This document shows, piece after piece, positions 50,199 through 60,150 of a DNA stretch of 64,000 bases. Position numbers and translations under genes: made by a program. Location: the NCBI RefSeq assembly GCF_010727475.1, contig NZ_AP022567.1:3162001-3226000 (forward strand), read 5' to 3'. The notes under the pieces are model-generated. The model searched no databases, was not told the origin of the DNA, and saw only the letters and a program-made list of their open reading frames with translations. Position 1 is the stretch's first letter. Every line of letters begins with the position of its first letter. The stretch is from Mycolicibacterium mageritense. Lineage in GTDB: Bacteria > Actinomycetota > Actinomycetes > Mycobacteriales > Mycobacteriaceae.

Positions 50199-50897
50199 TC
50201 AGTCCGCCGGATGGAGTGCGGGACGCGTGTCGACGATGACGTTGGTGGTGACGCCCGGCTTGGGCAGCGCGACGCCGATGAGGCAGTCGCGCGTGATGAT
50301 CTCGGCGAGCTGGTCCTCGGTCCAGCCGTCGGTGCCCTCGGGCCGCATGGGCATCACCATGAAACGGTGCTTCTGGTTGGAGTCCTCGACGCGCACGTCG
50401 ACGTCGTCAGGCAGGTAGAGGCCGAACTCGGCCAGCACCTGCCGCGGCCAGCGCACCAGCCGCCTGCGGTAGTTCGGCGTGCGGTACCACTCGGGTGAGT
50501 TGCCCAGGATCGGCCGCGGGTAGCACGAGCACAACGCGCACACGATGACGTTGTGCAGCGTCGGGGTGTCCTCCAGGATCTTGAACGCCGTGAAATCGCT
50601 CGGGGTGCCGAACCCCGTCGGCTCCATCCAGTCGACGCCCACGGCCTTGCTGGCGGCCAGGGCGTCGGTGAGCGCGAGCTCTTTGAACTCCGGGTCGAGC
50701 CAGGCCCGGGCCACCAACCGCGCGGCCGGGGTCGGCCCGATCTGCTCGGCGAACTCGGTGAAGCGGCGGTGCTCCTCGGCGGTGAAGATCCCCTTCTCGA
50801 TACACAGCTCGCGCAGCGCGATCTCGAGTACCTCGAAGTCGGTGATCTCGTCGACCATGGGTTTGACCGTGCGCGCGTGGTCGTGATCGTCGCTCAT
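50199..50897 (-). CDS. Nitrile hydratase alpha / thiocyanate hydrolase gamma-type catalytic subunit
   Basis: 232 residues. The metal-binding motif is V-C120-A-L-C123-S-C125, where the Cys are oxidised in the mature enzyme. It is followed by Y-P-R128-P instead of the nitrile hydratase Y-P-W-P. Arg at this place is, as I recall, a feature of thiocyanate hydrolase gamma. Ala at 121 replaces the usual Thr (Co type) or Ser (Fe type). 'RWPRQVLAEFGLYLPDDV' and 'DSNQKHRFMVMP' are standard family segments. It would make ammonia (with carbonyl sulfide) from thiocyanate, or amides from nitriles. ATG 50897 overlaps the beta gene. Confidence 0.85.
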   Translation of the reverse strand: MSDDHDHARTVKPMVDEITDFEVLEIALRELCIEKGIFTAEEHRRFTEFAEQIGPTPAARLVARAWLDPEFKELALTDALAASKAVGVDWMEPTGFGTPSDFTAFKILEDTPTLHNVIVCALCSCYPRPILGNSPEWYRTPNYRRRLVRWPRQVLAEFGLYLPDDVDVRVEDSNQKHRFMVMPMRPEGTDGWTEDQLAEIITRDCLIGVALPKPGVTTNVIVDTRPALHPAD

Positions 50898-51730
50898 GCC
50901 TTCTCCAGCCAGCGTTCGGGAATCTCGGTCTGCAGGGTGTCGGTCGCGGTTCCGGTGTAGCCGTGCCACAGCTCGGACTGGTTGAACCGGACGATGTAGA
51001 ACCACTCGGGCGTCGCGTCGGTGCGATCCCAGGTCTCGTCCTCGGCGGCCGGGCTCTCGTAGGTGACCTCGGCGATCTCACCGCGCGCGCCGCGGACGTA
51101 CTCGGGCGTGCGGGTGTAGAGCAGGATCGGCAGCTCGCGCACGAGCACGGCGTCACCGACGCGGAACTTCGGCTCGCCGGCCTGCCCGGCGTACACCTGC
51201 GGATCGCCCTTGCCGACCGCGCGGATGTGGTGCTCGTTGCGTTTCACGTCCGCGCCGTCACCCTCGGACTTGGGTTGTGCTTCGAGCTTGCGGCCGGCCA
51301 GGCCGCCCTCGTAACGGCCTTTGACCTCGGCCATCCGCTGGGTCAGCTCACCGAGGCTGATGTGGTGCTTCTCCACCAGGACGCGGGCGACGGCCCACAG
51401 CCAGCGGCCGTAGTAGGGGAAGCCCTGGTAGATGGCCCGCCCGACGTCGACGTTGCCGATGCGGCGGCGCTCCTCCGAGAGCCAGATCCCACGCCACGCG
51501 AGCACCTCGCAGATCACGTAGGTCATGTGCTCCCAGTACTCGTAATCCTTGTTCTCGTACTTCATCGGAGCGTCCGGTTCACCGCCCACGTCGTGGACGG
51601 TCTTCATGTACGCCAGGAAGCGCTCGTGGTCGAGGAGGTCAGGGGGCGGCGCATCGGGCATCTCAGGGAAGGCCGACTTGAGCCGTCCGACGAGATCGAG
51701 GTGAGCTGCACGTTCTGCGGCAGTGCTCAT
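50894..51730 (-). CDS. Nitrile hydratase beta-family subunit (fused alpha-beta equivalent of thiocyanate hydrolase)
   Basis: 278 residues. The N-terminal helical part has 'YEYWEHMTYVICEVLAWRGIW', and the C-terminal SH3-like barrel has 'FRVGDAVLVRELPILLYTRTPEYVRGARGEI' in pieces and 'WFYIVRFNQSELWHG'. In thiocyanate hydrolase the two halves are separate chains; here they are one, as in nitrile hydratases. 'RTPEYVRG' replaces the usual 'RxPxYxRG', conserving the barrel signature. It is the first gene of the three-gene set, in the beta-then-alpha order of cobalt-type enzymes. ATG 51730 chosen; the earlier ATG (51781) lacks support. Confidence 0.84.
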   Translation of the reverse strand: MSTAAERAAHLDLVGRLKSAFPEMPDAPPPDLLDHERFLAYMKTVHDVGGEPDAPMKYENKDYEYWEHMTYVICEVLAWRGIWLSEERRRIGNVDVGRAIYQGFPYYGRWLWAVARVLVEKHHISLGELTQRMAEVKGRYEGGLAGRKLEAQPKSEGDGADVKRNEHHIRAVGKGDPQVYAGQAGEPKFRVGDAVLVRELPILLYTRTPEYVRGARGEIAEVTYESPAAEDETWDRTDATPEWFYIVRFNQSELWHGYTGTATDTLQTEIPERWLEKA

Positions 51731-51842
51731 GGGCGTCCCCTTCGGCGAGCAGACGATTTCAGACTCTAACGACGCTGCCACTCGGGCGTGGCGAAATGCT
51801 CCGCTTACGTGCGCGAAAATTCAGGCGCGCGAAGGCGTCTCG

Positions 51843-52490
51843 TCAGACCTGAGAGTCCGGGAACGCGATGACCGACAAAAACCGGATCGGCAGCTCCACC
51901 AGATCGACCGGTCCGTGCGCACCCTCGCCGTCGATCTGGAGCGAGTCGCCGGGCTGCAGCCGGTACACCGAGCGGCTGTGGCCGTAATCCATCACGCCCT
52001 CGAGCATGTAGATGAACTCGGTGCCCGGATGCTGGAACAACGGGTAGGTCTTGCTGGTCTCGGTCAATGTCACGTGCAGGCATTCGAGCCGTTTGTGCTC
52101 GCCGCGCAGCGAACTCAGCAGCTGGTACTCGTGGCCCTCGCGGGTGCCCTCGCGCACGATCTCCGCGCCGGTGCCGGCCCTGACGAACGCGGCGGGGCGT
52201 TCCACGTCCGCACCCCGGAACAGGCTCGTCACCGGAACGTCGAGGCCCTTGGCCAACAACGCCAGCGTGGACAGGCTGCACGAGGTCTGCGCGTTCTCGA
52301 TCTTGGACAGCATGGCTTTGGAGATGCCGACGCGGGCCGCCATGTCGGCAACGGTCAGCCCATGCTGCTGGCGCAGCTGCCGCACGTTGCGCCCGATCGC
52401 CGCCTCGAACTCGAGCTCGTCGGCAGAGGCCTGCGGGTCGCGCTCGCGGGCAATGCCGGACTGGTTGCGGAGAAGCGGAACGTCACTCAC
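51843..52490 (-). CDS. XRE-family transcriptional regulator with cupin domain
   Basis: 215 residues. An HTH_3 domain (about 33-90: 'NVRQLRQQHGLTVADMAARVGISKAMLSKIEN' in parts) and a C-terminal cupin (about 140-210: 'PLFQHPGTEFIYMLEGVMDY', 'YRLQPGDSLQIDGEGAHGP') form a MerR-independent small-molecule sensor common in amine and nitrogen metabolism. It lies between the glutamine synthetase-like gene and the nitrile hydratase-type genes on the same strand and likely controls one or both. Confidence 0.88.
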   Translation of the reverse strand: MSDVPLLRNQSGIARERDPQASADELEFEAAIGRNVRQLRQQHGLTVADMAARVGISKAMLSKIENAQTSCSLSTLALLAKGLDVPVTSLFRGADVERPAAFVRAGTGAEIVREGTREGHEYQLLSSLRGEHKRLECLHVTLTETSKTYPLFQHPGTEFIYMLEGVMDYGHSRSVYRLQPGDSLQIDGEGAHGPVDLVELPIRFLSVIAFPDSQV

Positions 52491-52600
52491 AGCTACCTGT
52501 CTAACGTATTTTCGCCGCCCCTACGTGACAGAACGGGCACGTCAGCAGATCTTCTTCGGCAAACCACGCGCCGAAACCCGGTTTCCCGCCGACGATGACC

Positions 52601-53905
52601 TCAGAAAGCGGTCAGGTACGAATCGATCTCCCAGGACGTGACCGCGCTGTGGTAGGCGAAGAACTCCTCGCGTTTGATGCCGGCGAAGTAAGCCGACACG
52701 CCATCGCCTGCGACGTCGAGCACGCCGGTGACCACGGGGTCGGCCTCCAGCGCGTCGACGGCGTGCAGCAGGGTCGCCGGCAGAACCGAACTACCCTGCG
52801 CGCCGACCTGTCCGGGATCCGCACTGCGCTTGATGCCGTCCAGCCCGGCGCCCAGCGCCGCCGCGATGGCCAGGTACGGGTTGGCGGCGCCGTCGCCGCC
52901 GCGCAGCTCGATCCGCTGGTTGTCGGGCACCCGGATGTAGTGCGTGCGGTCGTTACCTCCGTAGCTCGGTTTGCGTGGTGCCCATGAGGCGCCCGACGCC
53001 GTCGAGGTGGCGCCGGTCCGCTTGTAGGAGTTGACGGTTGGGGCGATCACGGACTGCAGCGCGCACGCGTGATCGAGGATGCCGCCGATGAACGAGTACG
53101 CCGTGCCGGACAGGCCCAGGCCGCGCGCGTCGGTAGCGGCCGGGAAGACGGGGGCCCCGCCGCTGGTCAGTGACAGGTGCAGGTGCAGCCCGCTGCCGGT
53201 GCGGTCGGCGAACGGTTTGGGCATGAAGGTCGCGATCATGCCGCGCTCGGCGGCGATCGTCGACAGCAGGTACCGCAGGGTGATCACGCGGTCAGCGGTG
53301 ACCAGCGCCTCGGCGAACTGGAAGTTCTGCTCGAACTGGCCGTTGCCGTCCTCGTGATCGTTGGCGTAGTTGGACCAGCCCAGGGTGTTCATCGCCGTGG
53401 AGATCGCGGTCAGATGCTCGTACATGCGGGTGACGCCGCGGGCGTCGTAGCACGGCTGGGCCGCCGTGTCGTGCGCGTCGGCGGTGACGAGTGCGCCATC
53501 GGTGTCGCGGCGCAGCAGGAAGTACTCGACCTCGGCGCCGACCCAGGGTTCGAATCCGGCGTCGGCGGCCTGCTGGATCAGGCCCTTGAGGATGACCCGC
53601 GGCGCGTAGGGCCACGGTTGCCCGTTGACGTGCGGATCGCAGTGCACGAGGGCCAGGCCGGGTTTGATGAACGGTATCGGGGTGAACGAGTCCGGATCGG
53701 GGATCGCGACCAGGTCGGGATCCTTGGGTTCCTGCCCCATGGCGCCCGCGGCGTACCCGGCGAAGCCGACGCCCTCGGTGGCCAGCTGCTCGATTGCTTC
53801 GACGGGAACCAGTTTGGCGCAAGGCTTTCCGCGCAGGTCGACGAACAGCGCGAGGATGAACGTGGTGCCGGACTGTTCGGCGAGGGCAGCAAGATCGGTG
53901 GACAT
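52601..53905 (-). CDS. Glutamine synthetase-family ligase (GlnT/'type III' annotation)
   Basis: 434 residues. GS fold: 'WVGAEVEYFLL' and 'DHEDGNGQFEQNF' (metal-binding Glu), 'MPKPFADRTGSGLHLHLSL' (His), 'NSYKRTG' and 'YIRVP..RIELRGGDGAANPYLAIAAALGAG' (in parts). It is not the main GlnA1. Gamma-glutamyl-amide synthesis is sure for the family, but glutamate plus ammonia versus an alternative amine cannot be told apart. It sits 118 bp downstream of the ammonium transporter on the same strand, so ammonia capture is the natural reading. ATG 53905 used; ATG 53917 is an alternative. Confidence 0.9.
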   Translation of the reverse strand: MSTDLAALAEQSGTTFILALFVDLRGKPCAKLVPVEAIEQLATEGVGFAGYAAGAMGQEPKDPDLVAIPDPDSFTPIPFIKPGLALVHCDPHVNGQPWPYAPRVILKGLIQQAADAGFEPWVGAEVEYFLLRRDTDGALVTADAHDTAAQPCYDARGVTRMYEHLTAISTAMNTLGWSNYANDHEDGNGQFEQNFQFAEALVTADRVITLRYLLSTIAAERGMIATFMPKPFADRTGSGLHLHLSLTSGGAPVFPAATDARGLGLSGTAYSFIGGILDHACALQSVIAPTVNSYKRTGATSTASGASWAPRKPSYGGNDRTHYIRVPDNQRIELRGGDGAANPYLAIAAALGAGLDGIKRSADPGQVGAQGSSVLPATLLHAVDALEADPVVTGVLDVAGDGVSAYFAGIKREEFFAYHSAVTSWEIDSYLTAF

Positions 53906-54023
53906 GGTGACCAGCACTTTCGTCTCTTAGTGAGAATCTACGTATCGCGAGAGGAAACTTTGGTGAGCCGAGAAAACCCCGGACCGGTCGTCGGGAATCG
54001 GCGACCGGGCCGGGGTTCGGGGA

Positions 54024-55268
54024 TCAGGCGAATTCGAGCTCGTAGGCCGAATCGCGGTGGAACTTGGTGTCGATTCCCTGCTCTTCGTCCTCGGGCGATA
54101 TGCGGATGCCCATGGTCTTCTTGAGCACGTAGGCGATCGCGTAGGCAACGACGAAAGAGTAGATCATCACGGCGCCCGCCGCGACGGCTTGGCGCCACAG
54201 TTGATCGAAGCCGCCGCCGTAGAACAGGCCGCTGACCGCGTTGGGCATGCCTTCACTCGCGAAGAAACCGATCAGCAGCGTGCCGACGACACCACCGACC
54301 AGGTGGACGCCGACGACGTCGAGCGAGTCGTCGTAGCCGAACTTCTCTTTGAGCCCCACGGCATACACGCACACCGCCCCGGCGATCCCGCCGACGAAGA
54401 TCGCGCCGACCGGCGTGACCGCACCGCACGCGGGCGTGATGGCGACCAGGCCCGTGATGGCGCCGGACGCCGCGCCGACACCGGTGACGTGGCCGGTCTT
54501 GACCTTCTCGACCGCCAGCCAGGCCAGCACCGCCGCACAGGTCGCGACGAATGTCGTGACCATGACGATCGCGGCCGAATTGCCTGCGGCCAAAGCGGAT
54601 CCGCCGTTGAACGCGTACCAGCCGGCCCACAGCAGGCCCGCTCCCAGCAGGGTCAACGGCACGTTGTGCGGCTTGCGCAGCTGGCCGAACATGGCCGACT
54701 TGATGGCGACGGCCAGGGCGGCCGCGCCCGCGTTGATGTGCACGGCGGTGCCGCCCGCGAAGTCGATCGCGTGCAGCTTGTTGGCGATCCAGCCGCCGAC
54801 CGAGTTCTCGGTCACCACACCGTCGAACGCGAAGACCCAGTGCGCGACCGGGAAGTAGACGAGAATGGCCCACACCGCCGCGAAGACCATCCACGCGCCG
54901 AACTTCATCCGGTCGGCGACCGCACCGGAGATCAGCGCGACGGTGATGGCCGCGAACAATGCCTGGAAGATCGAGAACAAACTGACCGGGAGTCCCTTGA
55001 CCGTGGTCATCGGCTCGAGAAGGTTTGTCATCCCGGCGAATTCGGTGAAGCTGCCGATGAAACCACCGTAGGACGTGCCGAACACCATCGAGAACCCGAA
55101 GAGCACCCAGAGCAGACCCACGACGGCGACCGCGCCGAACGTCATCATCATCATGTTGGTCGAGCTCTTGACCGAGACCATGCCGCCGTAGAACAGCGCG
55201 AGCCCGGGAATCATCAGGGTGAGCCCGATGATGCAACACAACATGAATGCTGTGGTTCCTGTATCCAT
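54024..55268 (-). CDS. amt: Ammonium transporter (Amt/MEP/Rh family)
   Basis: 414 residues, eleven membrane helices. 'ALFYGGMVSVKSSTNMMMMTF', 'FPVAHWVFAFDGV', 'AGGTAVHINAGAAALAVAIK' and 'GVHLVGGVVGTLLIG' include the pore twin-His residues and conserved Asp/His. The C-terminal tail 'GIRISPEDEEQGIDTKFHRDSAYE' is the PII-regulated type. ATG 55268 has GGAG at 6-bp spacing; ATG 55274 is too close to that site. Divergent from the NCS1 permease and upstream of the GS-like gene. Confidence 0.94.
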   Translation of the reverse strand: MDTGTTAFMLCCIIGLTLMIPGLALFYGGMVSVKSSTNMMMMTFGAVAVVGLLWVLFGFSMVFGTSYGGFIGSFTEFAGMTNLLEPMTTVKGLPVSLFSIFQALFAAITVALISGAVADRMKFGAWMVFAAVWAILVYFPVAHWVFAFDGVVTENSVGGWIANKLHAIDFAGGTAVHINAGAAALAVAIKSAMFGQLRKPHNVPLTLLGAGLLWAGWYAFNGGSALAAGNSAAIVMVTTFVATCAAVLAWLAVEKVKTGHVTGVGAASGAITGLVAITPACGAVTPVGAIFVGGIAGAVCVYAVGLKEKFGYDDSLDVVGVHLVGGVVGTLLIGFFASEGMPNAVSGLFYGGGFDQLWRQAVAAGAVMIYSFVVAYAIAYVLKKTMGIRISPEDEEQGIDTKFHRDSAYELEFA

Positions 55269-55436
55269 ACACATCTCCTGCAGGGTGGGCGGCCCGATCG
55301 GGCCGGTCCCTGGCAGTTGACGACGCTTCTGTTACGTGAATCGGCTCTGCATGTTGCGGTCGCGTAAACGTCGACTGCCCGACGCCGTGAGCACCCCGTA
55401 ACGGAACGTTCATCGAGTGAAACGCCGGGGAAATTC

Positions 55437-55466
55437 GTATACCGCACCGTATACAGCCATGGATAC
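55437..55466. promoter_or_regulatory. Three GTATAC/GGATAC hexamers at exact 12-bp spacing, start of the NCS1 permease gene
   Basis: GTATAC at 55437 and 55449 and GGATAC at 55461, each self-palindromic or nearly so. The third overlaps the proposed ATG at 55459. Candidate site for the GntR protein at 57434; direct repeats of a palindrome at about one helical turn suit cooperative binding (inference). Confidence 0.55.
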
Positions 55467-56751
55467 AGCGCGCGCGGGCCTCGGCGAAGAGTACGAAAGC
55501 GAACCTGTTCCGGCTTCTGCGCGAAAATCGCTGTTCGCGGTGTCGGCGGTGTGGGTCGGCTTCCCGATGATCATGACCTCGGCTGTGTTTGCCGGCATCG
55601 TGGTCTACAACCTGGGCTTCGCGACCGGAATGGCCGCGATCCTCGTCGGCGACCTCATCCTGGCGGCCTACGTGGGCACGCTGAGCTTTCTGGCCGGCCG
55701 GACCGGAAAGAACTTCGCGCTGACCGCCGCGGACACCTTCGGCGCCAAAGGGTTCCGCATCGTGTCGGCCTTCCTGTCGGCATTGGTCATCGGCTGGTTC
55801 GCGTTTCAGACCGGCATGGTGGGCTCGACGCTGCACCTCTCGATGGGATGGAGCGCGCCGTGGATCACGCTGTTGGCGGGCGTGCTGTTCGTGGCCCTGA
55901 CGTTTGTCGGAATCCGGGCGATCTCGTGGATCGGTGTGGTGGCCTCGGCTCTGTTCATCCCGCTCGGCGTGGTCGCGGTGGTACTGGCAGCATCGGCGGA
56001 CGGTTTGGGTTCGGCGCTGTCTTACGGCGGTGGAGCCGGGGCCGGCGCGTTCAGCTTCGGCGTCGCGGTGACGATGGTCTTCGCATGCTTCGCCGACTCA
56101 GGAACGATGACCGCTGATTTCACGCGGTGGGCCCGCAACGGCAAAGAGGGTGCCCTGGCGGCATTCGCGGCATTTCCGGTCGCCTATCTCATCGCTCAAG
56201 TGGTCGGTGCGCTCGTCGTGGCCTTGGGTGCGGCGGCTGCGGCCGACACCGCGGGCGGGGACTTCCTGCACGTTCTGGTGAGCGCAGGGGGAGTCCTGGT
56301 GCCGCTGGCGATCATCTTCGTGTTCGTCAACCTCGGCAGCGTGTGCGCGCACTGCCTGTACAACGGGGCCGTCGGCTTCGGCAACATCACTGGAAAGACC
56401 ATGCGGCAGCTGACGATCGTGCTCGGCATCATCGGAACCATCGCCGCGGTCGCGGGAATTTGGTCCTACTTCGCGACCTGGCTGAACATCCTGGGTGTCC
56501 TCGTTCCGCCGATCGGTATCGTGCTCATCCTCGACCAATTGGTGTTCGCGCACCGGCGCGTAACCGCGGCGATGCACTGGAAGCCGTTCGCGGCGTGGGG
56601 GATCGGCGCTGCGGCTGCGCTGGGGACGCACCTCTACGCGCCTCAGCTGTCCGATGCGGTGGTGGCGATGGTCGTCGGTGGTCTCGCGTTCACCGTACTG
56701 ACCTACCTGCCGGCCCGTGTCACGCGCACCGCCCTGGCGGCGGAAGCATGA
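55459..56751 (+). CDS. NCS1-family permease (cytosine permease/CodB-like)
   Basis: 430 residues, about twelve membrane helices. 'GLGEEYESEPVPASARKSLFAVSAVWVGFPMIMT' (in parts) is the conserved entry of NCS1 carriers for nucleobases, hydantoins and related cyclic ureides. In this operon it precedes a biuret hydrolase and a GntR gene, so biuret or another urea-like compound is a plausible cargo (inference). ATG 55459 is used since NCS1 homologues start about there; a GTG at 55417 would add 14 residues. Neither has a good Shine-Dalgarno, so leaderless initiation is possible. Confidence 0.88.
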   Translation: MDTARAGLGEEYESEPVPASARKSLFAVSAVWVGFPMIMTSAVFAGIVVYNLGFATGMAAILVGDLILAAYVGTLSFLAGRTGKNFALTAADTFGAKGFRIVSAFLSALVIGWFAFQTGMVGSTLHLSMGWSAPWITLLAGVLFVALTFVGIRAISWIGVVASALFIPLGVVAVVLAASADGLGSALSYGGGAGAGAFSFGVAVTMVFACFADSGTMTADFTRWARNGKEGALAAFAAFPVAYLIAQVVGALVVALGAAAAADTAGGDFLHVLVSAGGVLVPLAIIFVFVNLGSVCAHCLYNGAVGFGNITGKTMRQLTIVLGIIGTIAAVAGIWSYFATWLNILGVLVPPIGIVLILDQLVFAHRRVTAAMHWKPFAAWGIGAAAALGTHLYAPQLSDAVVAMVVGGLAFTVLTYLPARVTRTALAAEA

Positions 56752-57437
56752 GCATCACCATCGCCGCCAATCCCTACGTCTGGCCATACGACGGTGACAT
56801 TGCGCGTGGCCGAACCGCATTGATAAACATCGACTGGCAGGTCGACTTCTGCGGCGAAGGTGGCTACGTCGACACCATGGGTTACGACCTGTCGCTGGTG
56901 CGCACCCCGCTCGGTCCTGCGCAGGAGGTTCTCGCGGCGGCCCGCGCGGCCGGTCTGTTCATCATCCATACGCGCGAGGGACACCGGCCCGATCTGTCCG
57001 ACCTGCCGGCCAACAAGCGATGGCGCTCGGCTCAGATCGGCGCCGAGATCGGATCGCCGGGACCGTGCGGCCGCATTCTGACCCGCGGCGAGCCGGGCTG
57101 GCAGCTGGTGCCCGAGATGGCGCCACTCCCAGGGGAACCCGTCATCGACAAACCCGGCAAAGGCAGCTTCTACGCGACCGACCTCGACCTGATTCTGCGT
57201 CGGAGCGGCATCACTCACATCATCTTCACGGGCATCACCACCGACGTGTGCGTGCACACCACGATGCGTGACGCCAACGACCGCGGCTACGAGTGCCTCG
57301 CCGTGTCCGATGCCACCGGCGCGACCGACTACGCCAATCATGTTGCGGCGCTGAACATGATCACCATGCAGGGCGGGGTGTTCGGGGCGCACGCGACGAG
57401 CGTCGACGTCGTGACGGCGCTGAAAGGCCTGACGTGA
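56748..57437 (+). CDS. biuH: Biuret hydrolase (BiuH-like, isochorismatase-family amidohydrolase)
   Basis: 229 residues. Cysteine-hydrolase triad D33 (IDWQVDFC), K135 (IDKPGKGSF) and C168 (TGITTDVCVHTT). 'GGYVDTMGYDLSL', 'EGHRPDLSDLPANKRWRS', 'CGRILTRGEPGW' and 'MQGGVFGA' agree strongly with BiuH of Rhizobium as I recall it. Product would be allophanate plus ammonia. An allophanate hydrolase is not in the window. It overlaps the permease by 4 bp and the GntR gene by 4 bp, forming a three-gene operon. Confidence 0.87.
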   Translation: MSITIAANPYVWPYDGDIARGRTALINIDWQVDFCGEGGYVDTMGYDLSLVRTPLGPAQEVLAAARAAGLFIIHTREGHRPDLSDLPANKRWRSAQIGAEIGSPGPCGRILTRGEPGWQLVPEMAPLPGEPVIDKPGKGSFYATDLDLILRRSGITHIIFTGITTDVCVHTTMRDANDRGYECLAVSDATGATDYANHVAALNMITMQGGVFGAHATSVDVVTALKGLT

Positions 57438-58156
57438 CCGGGGTCAAGGTCGACGAGCCGGTGTCGCAGCGCGACCGCGTGTACCTGGACCTCGGCAAGA
57501 AGCTCATGGTCGGCGAGATCGACGACCGCACCAGGCTCGTCGAGTCGCAGCTGTGCGAGACGCTCAACGTGAGTCGTACACCGTTGCGGGAAGCATTGGT
57601 GCGGTTGCACGCCGACGGCATGCTGGAACGTCGCGCTGACGGCTACTACCCGGTGGCGCTCGACATCGCCGGGGTCCGCGACCTCTACGAGCTGCGCATC
57701 ACCATTGAACTGCGCGGCATCGCCCGAATTCTGGAGACCGACCAATTGCGGTACGACAAGACCGCATTGGCGAACGTACGTGCCGAGTGGGCGGCACTGG
57801 AAGCTGATCCGCCTCCTCCTGACGGCGACATGGTCCTGCTCGACGAATCCTTCCATATCGCCCTGTGCGCGGCCTCCGGCAACCGGGCGATGGTGGCGGC
57901 GCTCGACAACATCAACCGGCGGATCCGGCTCATCCGTATGTACGACTTCGTCACCGAGGAACGTGTGGCGGCGACCATCGCCGAACATCTGCAGATTGTG
58001 GATCTGCTGCTCGACGATCAACTCGACGCCGGCCGCGCGGCGCTGCACGAACACGTCGGCGCCAGCTTCGAAGTCGTCGAGCGTCGCGCTGTACGGGCGT
58101 TGACCGCGCGAGCGCTCGGACAGTCGGTCACGTCGCTCGACACGATGTGGCGGTAA
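57434..58156 (+). CDS. GntR-family transcriptional regulator (FCD domain)
   Basis: 240 residues. Winged helix-turn-helix 'RLVESQLCETLNVSRTPLREALVRLHADGMLERRADG' (in parts, about 30-80), then FCD with 'LDESFHIALCAASGNRAM' and 'EHLQIVDLLLDDQLDAGRAALHEHV'. Last gene of the permease-biuret hydrolase operon and its likely repressor. Starts at GTG 57434, overlapping the hydrolase stop. Confidence 0.89.
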   Translation: MTGVKVDEPVSQRDRVYLDLGKKLMVGEIDDRTRLVESQLCETLNVSRTPLREALVRLHADGMLERRADGYYPVALDIAGVRDLYELRITIELRGIARILETDQLRYDKTALANVRAEWAALEADPPPPDGDMVLLDESFHIALCAASGNRAMVAALDNINRRIRLIRMYDFVTEERVAATIAEHLQIVDLLLDDQLDAGRAALHEHVGASFEVVERRAVRALTARALGQSVTSLDTMWR

Positions 58157-58179
58157 CTCGGCACCAACTGATGGACGCT

Positions 58180-58794
58180 CTAACCCAGTGGTCGGCCCCA
58201 GCGACCGCCGAAGGCGATGTCCTCGAGCGGCAGCCGTTCGCGCGGGCGACCGTCCCGCTCGATGATCGCTTCGTCGGAGGAGGAACCCAGTGTGCCCACC
58301 GCGACGATCGCGAGCGGCCGTACGCGGTCCGGGATGGCGAACGCCTCACGCGCCGCGTTGGCGTCGAACCCCGCCATCGGATGCACGACCAGGCCGCGCG
58401 AAACGGCCTCGACCGTGAGATTGGCGATCGCCGCCCCGGCATCGACGCCGGAATACCGCGCCGTCCGCTCGTCGTCGCCCTCGTCGGCGCACACCAGGAT
58501 CAGTGCGCTCGCGGCGTGCGCGTAGCTGTTGCCGCGTTTGAGGGTCGCGGCGAGCGTCGTGAAGGTGTCGGCACCGCGGACGTGAGGAGCAGAGTCGGCA
58601 CCGCGGAGGCCGACCACGAAGCGCACCGGTTGGCGGTGCCCCCACGTCGCGGCCCAGCGGGCGGCTTCGAGCAAGGCGGTGAGGTCGCCGTCGGCGAGGA
58701 CCGCGTCGGGGTCGAACGCGCGCGGGCTCCAGCGAGCGGCGAGGTCGGGATGGATCGGCACGCTGGTGGAGGCCAGCCGACTTGAGTCGGGCAC
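58180..58794 (-). CDS. Nitroreductase-family FMN oxidoreductase
   Basis: About 204 residues. 'IHPDLAARWSPRAFDPD' (the RxSxRxF-type start), 'LLEAARWAATWGHRQPVRFVV', 'HAASALILVCADEG' and 'YSGVDAGAAIANLTVEAVSRGLVVHPMAGFD' (in parts) define the fold; FMN is bound at the dimer interface. Substrate unknown. Start at GTG 58794 is preferred; the frame is open to an ATG at 58860, but that would run into the ask promoter. Convergent with the GntR gene (23 bp between). Confidence 0.84.
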   Translation of the reverse strand: MPDSSRLASTSVPIHPDLAARWSPRAFDPDAVLADGDLTALLEAARWAATWGHRQPVRFVVGLRGADSAPHVRGADTFTTLAATLKRGNSYAHAASALILVCADEGDDERTARYSGVDAGAAIANLTVEAVSRGLVVHPMAGFDANAAREAFAIPDRVRPLAIVAVGTLGSSSDEAIIERDGRPRERLPLEDIAFGGRWGRPLG

Positions 58795-58838
58795 GTCGGC
58801 CAAGCTACCGGCGGACAAAACCGCGTGCGCGTCTCCCT

Positions 58839-58844
58839 TATCCT
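58839..58844 (+). promoter_or_regulatory. Possible -10 element for the ask-asd operon
   Basis: TATCCT fits TANNNT and lies about 37 bp before the ask GTG. No clear -35. Weak support. Confidence 0.3.
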
Positions 58845-58880
58845 TGATGGGACTCAACACCCGCCCCGGAAGGTTTGACA

Positions 58881-60146
<1,266 letters not shown>

Positions 60147-60150
60147 GCAG

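Noticed and set aside
55330..55425. GlnR box upstream of amt
   Set aside because: GTAAC and GAAAC half-sites occur (55398, 55419) but the spacing does not fit the known AC-N9-AC or GTNAC-N6-GAAAC patterns. Nitrogen control remains likely but is not shown by sequence.
54253..55836. Open frame of over 500 codons covering the amt region in another minus-strand frame
   Set aside because: It runs through the whole amt gene and across its promoter with Arg-rich composition; the amt frame carries all conserved helices.
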